DNA of 38,637 nt from UBA3941 sp002385665 (lineage in GTDB: Bacteria; Bacillota; Clostridia; Caldicoprobacterales; UBA3941), in the NCBI GenBank assembly GCA_050949255.1, contig JBMNFJ010000003.1:1-38637 (forward strand). Reading direction: 5' to 3'. Made by a program: the position numbers and the translations under genes. Within the stretch, counting starts at the first letter, position 1; each line of letters begins with the position of its first letter. This document shows positions 22,748-31,879 of the stretch, piece by piece. The notes below the pieces were generated by a model. The model did no database searches. It was not told the origin of the DNA and saw only the letters and a program-made list of their open reading frames with translations.

Positions 22748-25700
22748 TCATTTATACTTTGATAAATAAATTGCATCCACCGCCCTCTCGAAATGTATTT
22801 CCGGCAGAATAATTCTTATTTCATTTTCGGTATTCTCCTTCTTCCAATATACAATAAAGCCTATCCTCGCCTTTTTAGGCACATAGCCGTACTCTTTCAT
22901 GGTTTCTATCTGTTCCACAAATTGCTTCGAGAACCTCAATACCGCTTGTCCTCTTTTATTGCAACAGAAATGACCATCAACAATGAGTTGATCTCCACTA
23001 ACTAAATTCGAAATCAAGAGTTGCCGGCATATAAAATAATCCAGCCATATATCCCTGTAACCTAGTTGAATTGTAAGTTCATTGGGACGTGTATATAGGT
23101 TGAAATCATCAATGACTTCCAAATTTCTTGTTCTTATATGGTCTAAATAGTTGCCGTTGTAATGAATGGTTAGATTTTGCTTGGTCCTGGTTATAGCCAC
23201 GTAGAGCAGGCGCCTGGATTCATCAGTCATGCAGGAGAACCTATCCAGCATCAGATAAACGTTATCAAATTCCCTGCCCTTGGCCTTATGGATAGTGGAT
23301 ACAAAGATGGTTTCCAAGCTTTCATCATAAAAATCCTCCAGCTTTGATTCCCGGATAAAAACCTCCAGATCCGATATATATTTATACCTTGTATTGGTTT
23401 GCTCAAAATCCCTGATTATATTTTCGCAGAGATTATAATTTAGGCTGTTGCCAAACCTGTTCTTAAGCATCCTCTTGGCCTTTTCCCATGTGTCATCATC
23501 GATAACATACATATCTTCTGACAGGTTTAAATAGTTCAGAAAAGCACGTACCTCCAGGATATTGTACAAATTAAACCCGTCATTTGTCTGAATAAGCTTT
23601 GTCTTCATCCCTCTTTTGGATAAAAGCCCGGCAACAAGTATTGCCTCTTCATTTGTTTTAGTCAATACACAGGTAGTTCCGGAGATTTCCTCCTTAAGCA
23701 TATTGTTAACCAACGGTACTATCAGGTTGTCGCTTCTGTATCTGTATAACCTTATCTTCCCGGGATCATTTTGGACAGGCATAATCCTGGTCTTCTTCAA
23801 TCTATTCCCTATTCTTTCCAGGAACTGATTGGAAAAATCGACTATATTGCTCTTGCTCCTAAAGTTTTCCACCAGCTCATACATGACCGCTTCCTTATCC
23901 TCAATAAGCCGCCTTAGGTATTCCGAGCTTGAACCACGAAACTCAAAGATATTCTGGTCATCATCTCCTACGGCAATTACCCTCATATCTTCATTGTATT
24001 CCATCAGTGCACAGATAAGGTCATATTCGTCTGCATCTATATCCTGGGCCTCATCAATAACCAGCACTGTCTTTGTTATCCTTCTTGGCTCAACTTCACC
24101 ACTCCTAATCTTTTTCACAGCTTCCCTTATTATTTCATCAGACTTTTCAATGGTACCGACCCTGCCCAGCAGATCGAAACAGTAGGAATGGAAGGTTTTT
24201 ATCTCTATAAAATTGGCTGCATTACCCACAAGGTTAATAAGCCGCTTCTTAAATTCAGTTACAGCAGCCCTGGAAAAGGTGATCATAAGCATCTGTTCAT
24301 GTTTGACATCCTCCATGTAAAATAATGAAGCCAATTTGTGTACCAAAATCCTGGTCTTGCCGCTTCCGGGACCGGCAGCCACAACGATGTATTTAGATTC
24401 CCTGTCGTTTATTACCCTAAGCTGAGCCGGGGACAGTTCTCCAAATAGCTGCCTGAACTTGGCCGGGGTAATAGTTTTCTTAATCTCATCTTGCCGGCTG
24501 CCCTTAAAATACTTATTTAAGAATGATCTGTAATTCAGCTGAAAATAGTCATCTACAAACTGTAATGCCGCCTTGTAATCCTCTATCATCTTTTTTGCAT
24601 ATTCACCGACAATGTGTATCTGTTGGACCTTATTCGTGTAGAACTGATTCAGCTTATCATAATCCTCCAACTTGTATTGTTTCCTGTTATCCTTTTCAAG
24701 CCTATGGATTGAAAGGGCGTTGTATACCACCATAAAGCCGCCTTCGATTTTTATTGCATCGATTTTTGACAGGTAGTATAAGGTATCCTCTACATCATCC
24801 AAGGTCACATTCGTGTCTAAAAGGGTGGGTCTACCTTCAAACGCCTTCTTTATGCCCACCAGGGAGAACTCCACCAGAATTTCCTGATTGTCCTTGGAAT
24901 GCCTGGCCGATTTCTTTCCAATGCTTTCGTAGAGATGTTCTATGGTAAACATTGCCAGCTCATGTCGCTTGGTGATTTTCTCTTCCAACTCTTCAATATT
25001 TCCGACCAGGAGGATTGCTACATGATTCCTGGAATATCTGTGATTCGATTTTTTTATCCAATTCTTAATTGCCCAGAAATTCAGGATGGTTTTTAACCTG
25101 GATGGGGTTACATCTTCACATCCGTATAGCTCGGCCTGTTCACTGAGCTCTTTAACATTGAATACCATTTCCTGGTTGTCCAGAACCGTAAGCAAAAACC
25201 TTTCTATTTGACAAAATGATCTGAGTATCCTTAATGAATAATTCATATTCTGCCTTTTTTTTATAAAGGCTGTCATGTCCTTGGTATCCGCCAGAATACT
25301 TTCCTCTCGGAGGAGGTTTACTATTCTTATCACAATCCCTTTGGGAATACCCAGATAATCTGATATATAATCGACCCTTGACTCCGCTTCTTCATCGCTC
25401 AGGTGCATCCGGCTCTTGCTGGAAAACAGCATACTTATTATTCTTGCAGCTGTCACTTTATCAGCTTTCTCAAACTTATCCGATGCATTTATCCTTTCAA
25501 TGGCCTCCTTTGCATTTCGAGCCAGGATACTGTTTGCAAATACCCTCACTTCATTCTGTCCCCGCCTTAGATAGCCTGCATCCTCCAAAGCTGCAATAGC
25601 TGCAATTACCTTATTTTCAATATCCCTTATACTGTCATCCCAGCCGGCCTTTCGGGCAATCTCCAGTGCGGATTGGGATACCGTAGACCGAAACCTGGTG

Positions 25701-27577
25701 ATATCCTTTATGGCCTTCCATACCTGTTGAATCTCCCTGATGCTGAGCTTTGTTTGATTCAGCAGGATAAAATGCTTGCCAAGATCATCATCATTAAACA
25801 GTACATAGCAGTCTGCAGACATGGACTCGTCCCTGCCAGCCCTTCCCGCTTCCTGAATATAGTTTTCAAGGGAGTCTGATATGTCAAAATGTATAACCAT
25901 ACCTACATCCTTTTTATCGACTCCCATTCCAAAGGCAGAAGTTGCAACTATTATGTTGACTTCACCTTTAATGAATGCATCTTGATTTAGTGTTTTTTCC
26001 TCCTTATCCATCCTTCCATGGTATGGCTTTGCGGGATAACCATCAGCTGTTAACCTGTGAGCCAGGGAAACAGCCCTTCTGGTTCTGGATACATAGATGA
26101 TGGTGGGACATTTCTTCTCGTCCAACAGATCTCTGACGGTATTGTATTTTTCTTCTTCGTTATCCTTCTTCAGAACCCTGTATCTCAGGTTTGTCCTTGC
26201 TATCCTTGTGGTATACAGTTCAAGATCAAGGTTTAACTTATCCTTGAAGTACTTCCTGATATCCTCTATAACATTTTGCTTGGCAGTTGCAGTAAAGCAG
26301 GAAACCGGGATTTCCGGAATATTTTTCTTCTCCTTGATGTACTTTATAAACTCGCCTATATATAGATAATCCACCCTGAAATCCTGTCCCCAGGCAGAAA
26401 AGCAATGGGCTTCATCAATGACAAATCTGTCAATGTTCCTTCCCAAAAGAAGCTTTTCAATGGTCCTGGATCTCAATGATTCCGGTGCGATATATAAAAT
26501 GGAGGCCAGCCCAGCCTCAACTCTTTGTATGGACTTTGATCTTTCGATGGGGTCTTGAAGCCCATTTATGGTAACGGCTTCGGTGATACCCGCCTTTTCA
26601 AGATTGTCAACCTGATCCTTCATAAGTGACTGCAGGGGCGAAATGACTACGGTCAAGCTTTTGGAGTTTGCACCGCTCATCAGAGCAGGGACTTGAAAGG
26701 TAATGGATTTTCCTCCACCGGTAGGGAATACAGCCAGCAGGGATTTACCATCAACTGCAGCCCTTACAGCTTTCTCCTGCAAGGGTTCCCCACCAAAGGT
26801 TCTAAAGAAATCAAAACCGAAAAACCTTTTAAGGCCCTTGTGTATATCCAGGGCCTCAGCGCAATAGGAGCAACCCTTAAGGCAGGTCCGTTCTCTCAAC
26901 AAGGTCATGACATTCTGAATTTCCGGAAAGCTTTTTAATGCCCAGGACGGGGTAATGGAATATCTGTCATTGACATTTATAAGGGCGAGACAGTAGGCCA
27001 GTTCAACAGGGTATCTGGCTGTGATCCCTTTAAGATCCGCTTCACTACAGATTTTGGAATGAAATCTTTCACGGATTATCCTTACTATGTTAATCTCTTT
27101 CACTTCATATCCAAGGAAATGGAAGAAGGCTGAAAACTCACTTTTATCCCTTAACAGATAATAAAAGATTGCCTTTAGATCATCGTCCAATCTCAAAAAG
27201 GCTGTAACTTCATCGTAAAAAAGGTCCCTGGCCTTTATTGAATCGTTTAGGGGATTATTAAGATCATTTGTCTGCAGTTTATCGTCCTTTAACAAGGCGT
27301 GATAGGGCTTGGCCGGAAACAATAGGGGAGAGAGATACAAGGTGTCAATATACTTTAAATCCCGTAGTTTTGCCTGGGTGAAAACATGCTGGATATATTT
27401 TAAATCATGGTTAAGGATATTATGGCCGCAAATATACCGGGTTCCTTGTAAGAACTCAATAAATTCCGCAACACTGCCAGAGTGAAATGATCTGCCATCG
27501 GCTTTAATCCCGCCTATGTCAACTATCCTTTCACTACCTGGATCAATTTCCATATCAAAAAAAGTAATTGGTTTCAT
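22748..27577 (-). CDS. DEDDh exonuclease-RecQ-UvrD helicase fusion
   Basis: About 1,609 residues from the ATG at 27577, preceded by GGTGGGTGA; an upstream ATG at 27628 lacks an RBS. Residues 1-125 are a DEDDh 3'-5' exonuclease (FFDMEID with D8/E10, GHNILNHD at 51-58, NPLNDSIKARDL at 108-119). A CX3CX2C triad (232-239) precedes the RecQ helicase: Walker A TGGGKS 286-291, DEAH 388-391, QEAGRAGRD 575-583, then RQC-like helical regions. A second, UvrD/Rep-type SF1 helicase follows: GPGSGKT 1069-1075, DEAQD 1175-1179, VSTIHKAKGREFDNVYL 1426-1442 and VAITRTK 1460-1466. Two helicase motors of opposite expected polarity and a nuclease in one chain suggest DNA end processing in repair or defence. Confidence 0.93.
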   Translation of the reverse strand: MKPITFFDMEIDPGSERIVDIGGIKADGRSFHSGSVAEFIEFLQGTRYICGHNILNHDLKYIQHVFTQAKLRDLKYIDTLYLSPLLFPAKPYHALLKDDKLQTNDLNNPLNDSIKARDLFYDEVTAFLRLDDDLKAIFYYLLRDKSEFSAFFHFLGYEVKEINIVRIIRERFHSKICSEADLKGITARYPVELAYCLALINVNDRYSITPSWALKSFPEIQNVMTLLRERTCLKGCSYCAEALDIHKGLKRFFGFDFFRTFGGEPLQEKAVRAAVDGKSLLAVFPTGGGKSITFQVPALMSGANSKSLTVVISPLQSLMKDQVDNLEKAGITEAVTINGLQDPIERSKSIQRVEAGLASILYIAPESLRSRTIEKLLLGRNIDRFVIDEAHCFSAWGQDFRVDYLYIGEFIKYIKEKKNIPEIPVSCFTATAKQNVIEDIRKYFKDKLNLDLELYTTRIARTNLRYRVLKKDNEEEKYNTVRDLLDEKKCPTIIYVSRTRRAVSLAHRLTADGYPAKPYHGRMDKEEKTLNQDAFIKGEVNIIVATSAFGMGVDKKDVGMVIHFDISDSLENYIQEAGRAGRDESMSADCYVLFNDDDLGKHFILLNQTKLSIREIQQVWKAIKDITRFRSTVSQSALEIARKAGWDDSIRDIENKVIAAIAALEDAGYLRRGQNEVRVFANSILARNAKEAIERINASDKFEKADKVTAARIISMLFSSKSRMHLSDEEAESRVDYISDYLGIPKGIVIRIVNLLREESILADTKDMTAFIKKRQNMNYSLRILRSFCQIERFLLTVLDNQEMVFNVKELSEQAELYGCEDVTPSRLKTILNFWAIKNWIKKSNHRYSRNHVAILLVGNIEELEEKITKRHELAMFTIEHLYESIGKKSARHSKDNQEILVEFSLVGIKKAFEGRPTLLDTNVTLDDVEDTLYYLSKIDAIKIEGGFMVVYNALSIHRLEKDNRKQYKLEDYDKLNQFYTNKVQQIHIVGEYAKKMIEDYKAALQFVDDYFQLNYRSFLNKYFKGSRQDEIKKTITPAKFRQLFGELSPAQLRVINDRESKYIVVAAGPGSGKTRILVHKLASLFYMEDVKHEQMLMITFSRAAVTEFKKRLINLVGNAANFIEIKTFHSYCFDLLGRVGTIEKSDEIIREAVKKIRSGEVEPRRITKTVLVIDEAQDIDADEYDLICALMEYNEDMRVIAVGDDDQNIFEFRGSSSEYLRRLIEDKEAVMYELVENFRSKSNIVDFSNQFLERIGNRLKKTRIMPVQNDPGKIRLYRYRSDNLIVPLVNNMLKEEISGTTCVLTKTNEEAILVAGLLSKRGMKTKLIQTNDGFNLYNILEVRAFLNYLNLSEDMYVIDDDTWEKAKRMLKNRFGNSLNYNLCENIIRDFEQTNTRYKYISDLEVFIRESKLEDFYDESLETIFVSTIHKAKGREFDNVYLMLDRFSCMTDESRRLLYVAITRTKQNLTIHYNGNYLDHIRTRNLEVIDDFNLYTRPNELTIQLGYRDIWLDYFICRQLLISNLVSGDQLIVDGHFCCNKRGQAVLRFSKQFVEQIETMKEYGYVPKKARIGFIVYWKKENTENEIRIILPEIHFERAVDAIYLSKYK

Positions 27578-27673
27578 GTTCTCACCCACCAGAAACCCAA
27601 TAAATGGATAATATGAAATACATGTCAATTTATGTGAATTATTATAACATTCTTTACAATTTACTTCAAATGT

Positions 27674-28573
27674 TTAGATTGCCCTTTGACAGATTGATGA
27701 TATGACAATCTTTTGAGGGTAGATTCTTCTGACATATCTTGATAAATCAAGTATACCACTTAGCTTTTTGCATAACATGTTTGGGCTCATTTTCATTACA
27801 AACCTTAGAATTCTACTCTCCCACCGGGCTTTGTAGATTCTTAATTGATCCATTGCCATAATCCCTTTCTCCAGCCATGAAATTATAACCTTCTTAGCAT
27901 ATCTCATGCTTCCGGCATTGTTTCCAGTATCAATCATAAAAGCCTCCCCTACCGGCTCATCTGGAATATCTTTCTGGTACTGTGAGATTGGATCCGAAAT
28001 GTCAGGAAACACAGGCCCTATATTCTTTGAATAAACAACATAAGGATTATGAAGGTCCTCGTCTTCGTTTTGTTTAGTTTTGTTTAGTTTATTAATGTTC
28101 CCCTCACTGTTTACATCACTATTCCCCTGACTGCTTACCCCACTACTTTCCCCAGGTAAACAGTTGTGTCCACTATTGTCATCATTACTTTCCTCTGGCA
28201 AACATTCAGCTGAATCATCGTCCTCATTACTTACCTCTGTATTACCCTCTATACTTTCCTCCGGTAAGCAGTCCAGCAGACTCATTAAATCAAACTCCAG
28301 GATATATGTGCCGCGTTCTCTTCTGTTCTCAGAGCTGATATACTTGAAATAGCCTAACTGGGTCAGCTTGTTTCTTACTTCAATTAACGTCTTTTCGTTT
28401 TTAAATCCTGCCTTAAACTTCAGTTCTGCATTGGTCATGGAAAATTTATTTCTCCATTTAAGTTCATTTGCCTTTTGCCAAAGAACCATCAACATACAAA
28501 AACCGGCTTGCCCGGTTTCTACCATACCACCAATCGCATTGAATTGTTTTAACAGGGAATACAGATCTGCCAT
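27674..28573 (-). CDS. DnaD-like replication initiation protein with a repetitive acidic linker
   Basis: A 299-residue protein. The N-terminal 105 residues form a winged-helix replisome-organiser-like domain (MTNAELKFKAGFKNEKTLIEVRN). Residues about 113-180 are a low-complexity linker with three CLP(E/G)ES units and Ser/Asn/Asp/Glu runs. A DnaD-type segment follows (VVYSKNIGPVFPDIS, then RYAKKVIISWLEKGI). Such proteins act in phage, plasmid or chromosomal replication start. The last 50 residues look unlike DnaD tails, and a different frame reads KVCNENEPKHVMQKAKWYT, so a frameshift near 27820 is possible. It ends 97 bp before the helicase start and is co-oriented with it. Confidence 0.72.
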   Translation of the reverse strand: MADLYSLLKQFNAIGGMVETGQAGFCMLMVLWQKANELKWRNKFSMTNAELKFKAGFKNEKTLIEVRNKLTQLGYFKYISSENRRERGTYILEFDLMSLLDCLPEESIEGNTEVSNEDDDSAECLPEESNDDNSGHNCLPGESSGVSSQGNSDVNSEGNINKLNKTKQNEDEDLHNPYVVYSKNIGPVFPDISDPISQYQKDIPDEPVGEAFMIDTGNNAGSMRYAKKVIISWLEKGIMAMDQLRIYKARWESRILRFVMKMSPNMLCKKLSGILDLSRYVRRIYPQKIVISSICQRAI

Positions 28574-28776
28574 TTTAATTTCTCTTCCTCTCTATTTTGT
28601 GTTAAGTCTATGTAATTGGCTATTATATAATAGATAGGTGGATTGTGTATGAATGGATATGTTCTATGTGGAATAATTCTTTCGCGGAAACACATCAACC
28701 TTTTGCAAAATCCCCTATAAACCTTTTACAAAGACATTCTGAAGTATAATCACCCATATTTTGTTTTTTGCTAAAG

Positions 28777-29130
28777 TTAGGTCAAGTTTATCTGACCCTC
28801 TTTAATAATATCATCAATAGTAAACACTGCTGCTCGGGGAATATTCCTATCAGCAAGATAAATAAAACCGTCATCAAAAAATAAAGTTCCAAATGCTTTT
28901 GCTTCCAGAACCATATTCCAATTACCAATATCCCAAATTTTAATTCTATTTTAGCTACACAAACAAGATATTTATCGGTCATGATCGCGCATCCCAAAGA
29001 ACATCCGGCATTTTTGATCTGATGCAGTATTGAACCTTTGTATTTATTCCATATAATAATGGAATTGTCTGCAGATACTGAAACAATATATTCTTTAAAC
29101 GAGTGTATAAAGTGAATATTTCCTTTGCTA
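28777..29130 (-). pseudogene. WD40-repeat protein remnant, truncated and frameshifted
   Basis: On the minus strand, an open stretch beginning directly at the creatininase stop reads FKEYIVSVSADNSIIIWN, then TDKYLVCVA. After a one-base shift near 28940 it continues IKIWDIGNW, FFDDGFIYLADRN and VFTIDDIIKEG to the stop at 28777-28779. The repeated S-A-D-N-S-I-I-I-W pattern is that of WD40 blades. There is no start codon and the 5' part is missing, so this is the 3' end of a decayed propeller protein. A 69-codon ORF at 28788-28997 is a by-product of the shift. Confidence 0.7.
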
Positions 29131-29841
29131 TCTTAAGTAAGATGATTTTAAGAAATCATAGCATTCATTAATCATACTATCTATCATACGACTAATAATT
29201 TTACTTCCTTTTTCTTTTGTTGCAAAAGAAGGATAGCCCAAATTCCCGACATAACCTTCCGGTAAATCGTTTACTTCATGAAGCAAATATTTCTCGAAAT
29301 CGTCAAACTTTATATCATGCTCTCGGACTGATTCCATTTTCACCTTTTGGGGATACAAAAATAATGCAACTGATGTTTCAGCCTCACAAGCATGTCTGAT
29401 GGAAGATTGCTTCTCAAGTATATCCGAATATTCAATTTCAGATATATCGTATAACTTAATGTTATTAGATATTTTGTCCATGGCTTGTATGTGGAATGGG
29501 TCACCGTGATATGTTAATAGCAAAAAATGCTTAAATCCTTGCTGTCTCCACCAATCTGTTATTGATACTATTATTTCCTGTAGAGTTTCAGGCTTTATTG
29601 ATGTAGTTCCTGCTAAATGTACATCACATGGAAGATTAACACCATAGTTTAGTGTAGGAGCAACCAACGCATTAGTTTTTTCAGATAAAACATTGGCCAT
29701 ATACTCTACGATAAAAATATCATTACCCAGTGGTAAATGGTATCCATGTTGCTCACAAGTGCCTACCGGAATTATCAAATTATCATTAACTTCTGATATA
29801 TATTTTTCGACCTCCTTCCATGTCATATCAATCATTAACAT
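29128..29841 (-). CDS. Creatininase family metal-dependent amidohydrolase
   Basis: A 237-residue creatininase/MftE-type protein. Metal-binding residues are in IPVGTCEQHGYHLPLGND (Glu, His, Asp), APTLNYGVNLP is the family's second signature, and LLLTYHGDP replaces the usual GHGGN loop. C-terminal EAETSVALFLYPQKV carries the last Glu ligand. Family members open cyclic amides (creatinine), hydrolyse formamides or trim peptides. The RBS AAGGAGG supports the start. It may still function, although it sits among remnants: its stop abuts the WD40 fragment, so its own C-terminus could have been changed by the rearrangement. Confidence 0.85.
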   Translation of the reverse strand: MLMIDMTWKEVEKYISEVNDNLIIPVGTCEQHGYHLPLGNDIFIVEYMANVLSEKTNALVAPTLNYGVNLPCDVHLAGTTSIKPETLQEIIVSITDWWRQQGFKHFLLLTYHGDPFHIQAMDKISNNIKLYDISEIEYSDILEKQSSIRHACEAETSVALFLYPQKVKMESVREHDIKFDDFEKYLLHEVNDLPEGYVGNLGYPSFATKEKGSKIISRMIDSMINECYDFLKSSYLR

Positions 29842-29926
29842 TTAATTTTCCTCCTTGATCATTTCATGAAATTTTAATAATTGTATGCTATAGAATCAGG
29901 CTTCTTATATTGACATTATTATACAT

Positions 29927-30211
29927 CTAATCATATTTAAATTTAGGCCATTGATTGTAACCTATACTCGGATTGTTTGAATTATAATACCTTATGTATT
30001 CTACTTCTTTAATATTAACTTCTTTGTCTGTAGCAGTTTCTGATTCCCATAATATTTCTTTCCTAATTGTAAAATCTCTTCTTTCTTCTCTTGTAAAATC
30101 TTTCGCAATTAATTTGCTGTTTGCACTGCCGAAATAATTAATACTGTCAGTTAAGTCCTTACCGATATAAATCTTCCCGTTTGGATAAGTAATTTTATAA
30201 ATAACCTTCAT
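29927..30211 (-). CDS. Small GIY-YIG nuclease-like protein
   Basis: A 94-residue protein with the GIY-YIG fold start VIYKITYPNGKIYIGKD (residues 3-19), where VIY and YIG are the two halves of the motif, and the helix-turn segment with a conserved Glu in NIKEVEYIRYYNS. The pattern, ending YNQWPKF, resembles free-standing GIY-YIG proteins rather than homing endonucleases fused to NUMOD domains. The usual catalytic Arg after YIG is not evident (DLTDSINYFGSANSK), so activity is uncertain. It stands alone on the minus strand. Confidence 0.7.
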   Translation of the reverse strand: MKVIYKITYPNGKIYIGKDLTDSINYFGSANSKLIAKDFTREERRDFTIRKEILWESETATDKEVNIKEVEYIRYYNSNNPSIGYNQWPKFKYD

Positions 30212-30321
30212 AACCGAATTAAGCCCCCTATTTCAAAACAGGTAAACTCCTCTTTATCCTAAACACAAGCCTATAATTTTAAAGGATAAATTGCACTATA
30301 AAAATCACCTATATATTTTTC

Positions 30322-30494
30322 CTATATTTCGATTGATTTAGGAAGTCCATATAATTTATGTGAACAAATATTTTTAACTTCAATAGGCATTTCATAACAG
30401 ATGTTGTTTATTTTTCCAACTCAAACCTATGGCTAAAGCCGCTTGGATTAATGTCTTGAGCTGATTTTTTTAACTTTGCGTTTATAGAAATATA
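30322..30494 (-). pseudogene. C-terminal fragment of an unidentified protein, frameshifted
   Basis: The 430-bp gap before the MerR gene is otherwise featureless, but the minus strand reads INAKLKKSAQDINPSGFSHR, then FELEK and a stop. One added A in the run GGAAAAATAAAC would fuse it to NNICYEMPIEVKNICSHKLY, ending GLPKSIEI and a stop at 30322. The continuity across a single-base change suggests a decayed gene. I do not recognise the family. Confidence 0.4.
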
Positions 30495-30641
30495 TCAATG
30501 AGTTTTGGAATTTTCTCTGAAAACCGATGTTCATGGGAACGAATCAATTAACATAATGTACACTAACAAAATACGCCATTCGCATTAACGCTATCTTAGT
30601 TTCTTCTGTAGCAGACTATACGTTAAAATAGTCATACTACA

Positions 30642-31394
30642 CTATAGAATATTATTAAAGAATAGAAGTATAGCACAGATGGTTAGACATGTTATAATTA
30701 AAACCTTATTCCTATTCTCCCGAATCCATGAATATTTCTTTCCAAGAAGATAAAGAGGAACGCTAAGAACAGCTTCCACCAATATAATAGTTATAATTCC
30801 AATGATACCATCAAAGAAATTAATAATATTCCAAGTCCCTCTTATCATACATATGATACATCCAACAGCAACTGTAGCAATCACTACATTTAATATAAAT
30901 TTTGGAAAAGAATCGTAGACTTCTCCGTCCACAGATGTCCAGCTAAAATAACTTGCCAGAATTCCCTTCTCCATGCAAGCAATATCCTTTGCGATATCAA
31001 TAAAAGAGTTTCCTTTCTTCTCTTCTTTATCAATGATATTCCAATACATATCAGCATCAAATAAGGATATCTCCACTTTGTCCTCCAACATCTTACGGCT
31101 AAGGTTCTTTGCACCGCTCAGCACATCGATTTGTTCCTGAAGATTAACAATATTATCTTTAAGTACCTCTGCCATTGTTTTGGCTCCGTTAAAAATATCC
31201 AATATATCGTTAACAGACAGACCTATCTTGCGAAGAATAATTATCTTTTTCAATCGTATAATATCCGTTTGTGAATAATCACGATAGCCATTCTTTTCTC
31301 TTTTCGGCTCAATAAGTCCCTCTTTTTCATAAAATCTTACGGTTGCTCTTGGAATTCCCAAAATTTGTTCAACTTCTTTTATTGTCATTTTCAT
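30642..31394 (-). CDS. MerR family regulator with a C-terminal membrane domain
   Basis: A 250-residue protein. Residues 1-70 are a canonical MerR winged helix (TIKEVEQILGIPRATVRFYE, then NGYRDYSQTDIIRLKKI), followed by a coiled-coil dimerisation helix (about 85-115). The C-terminus has three hydrophobic segments: FILNVVIATVAVGCIICMI, IIGIITIILVEAVLSVPLYL and VLIITCLTICAILLFF. It would therefore be a membrane-tethered DNA-binding regulator, an uncommon layout. Its own promoter has the long 19-bp spacer typical of MerR control, so autoregulation is likely. No effector-binding motif, such as metal Cys residues, is evident. Confidence 0.88.
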   Translation of the reverse strand: MKMTIKEVEQILGIPRATVRFYEKEGLIEPKREKNGYRDYSQTDIIRLKKIIILRKIGLSVNDILDIFNGAKTMAEVLKDNIVNLQEQIDVLSGAKNLSRKMLEDKVEISLFDADMYWNIIDKEEKKGNSFIDIAKDIACMEKGILASYFSWTSVDGEVYDSFPKFILNVVIATVAVGCIICMIRGTWNIINFFDGIIGIITIILVEAVLSVPLYLLGKKYSWIRENRNKVLIITCLTICAILLFFNNIL

Positions 31395-31419
31395 GACCTC
31401 CTTTTTTAAGTTTAAAGCA

Positions 31420-31450
31420 ATCGTAAGCTATAAACAAGGTTTACAGTCAA
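31420..31450 (-). promoter_or_regulatory. MerR-type promoter with a 19-bp spacer
   Basis: On the minus strand, -35 TTGACT (31450-31445) and -10 TACGAT (31425-31420) are 19 bp apart, longer than the optimal 17 and characteristic of promoters remodelled by MerR proteins. The spacer region holds an imperfect dyad beginning GTAAAC and ending GCTTAC. It ends 26 bp upstream of the MerR gene. Confidence 0.65.
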
Positions 31451-31567
31451 TACTATTTTTATAAAAATGTAAATGTATATCCATCCTGTCTATTTAGCCC
31501 CCTATTAGGTTTGGAGAAAGAATGTGCAACATGTTATAATTATAATAGAAACAGGGGGTTGTAGTAA

Positions 31568-31879
31568 ATGGCTAAAAAACAATACAGTGCAGAATTCATT
31601 GAACAAATAATAAAGGAGACACAGGAGACTAATAATGTTGCTTTAGTAGCTCGCAGGCATGAAATAGCACCTAGTACAATATATACTTGGATCAGGAAAA
31701 AGCGACAAACAGGTTCTGTAGTGCCTCTACCGAAAGCTAAAGAAGCAAGGTATAGAACAATGGAAAGACAGCTTAAAGAAGTAAGTACAGAGAATGACAG
31801 GTTAAAACGTCTAATAGCTGAGAAAGAGCTTGAATTATCAATTTTAAGAGAGCTGAGGGATTTGGCAAACCCTCGATAG
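31568..31879 (+). CDS. IS3-family transposase OrfA
   Basis: A 103-residue helix-turn-helix protein: KKQYSAEFIEQIIKETQETN, then VALVARRHEIAPSTIYTWIRK (DNA-binding HTH) and a leucine-zipper-like C-terminus (ERQLKEVSTENDRLKRLIAE). This is the standard OrfA of IS3 elements. Its 3' end overlaps the open region of OrfB in the -1 frame, which in this family usually allows a fused transposase by programmed frameshifting. Confidence 0.9.
   Translation: MAKKQYSAEFIEQIIKETQETNNVALVARRHEIAPSTIYTWIRKKRQTGSVVPLPKAKEARYRTMERQLKEVSTENDRLKRLIAEKELELSILRELRDLANPR

Noticed and set aside
26830..26890. Radical SAM-like CX3CX2C motif in the helicase fusion
   Set aside because: It lies in a linker between nuclease and helicase domains without a radical SAM barrel, so it is not a radical SAM enzyme.
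28788..28997. 69-codon minus-strand ORF
   Set aside because: It straddles the frameshift in the WD40 remnant and mixes two frames, so it is not a real gene.
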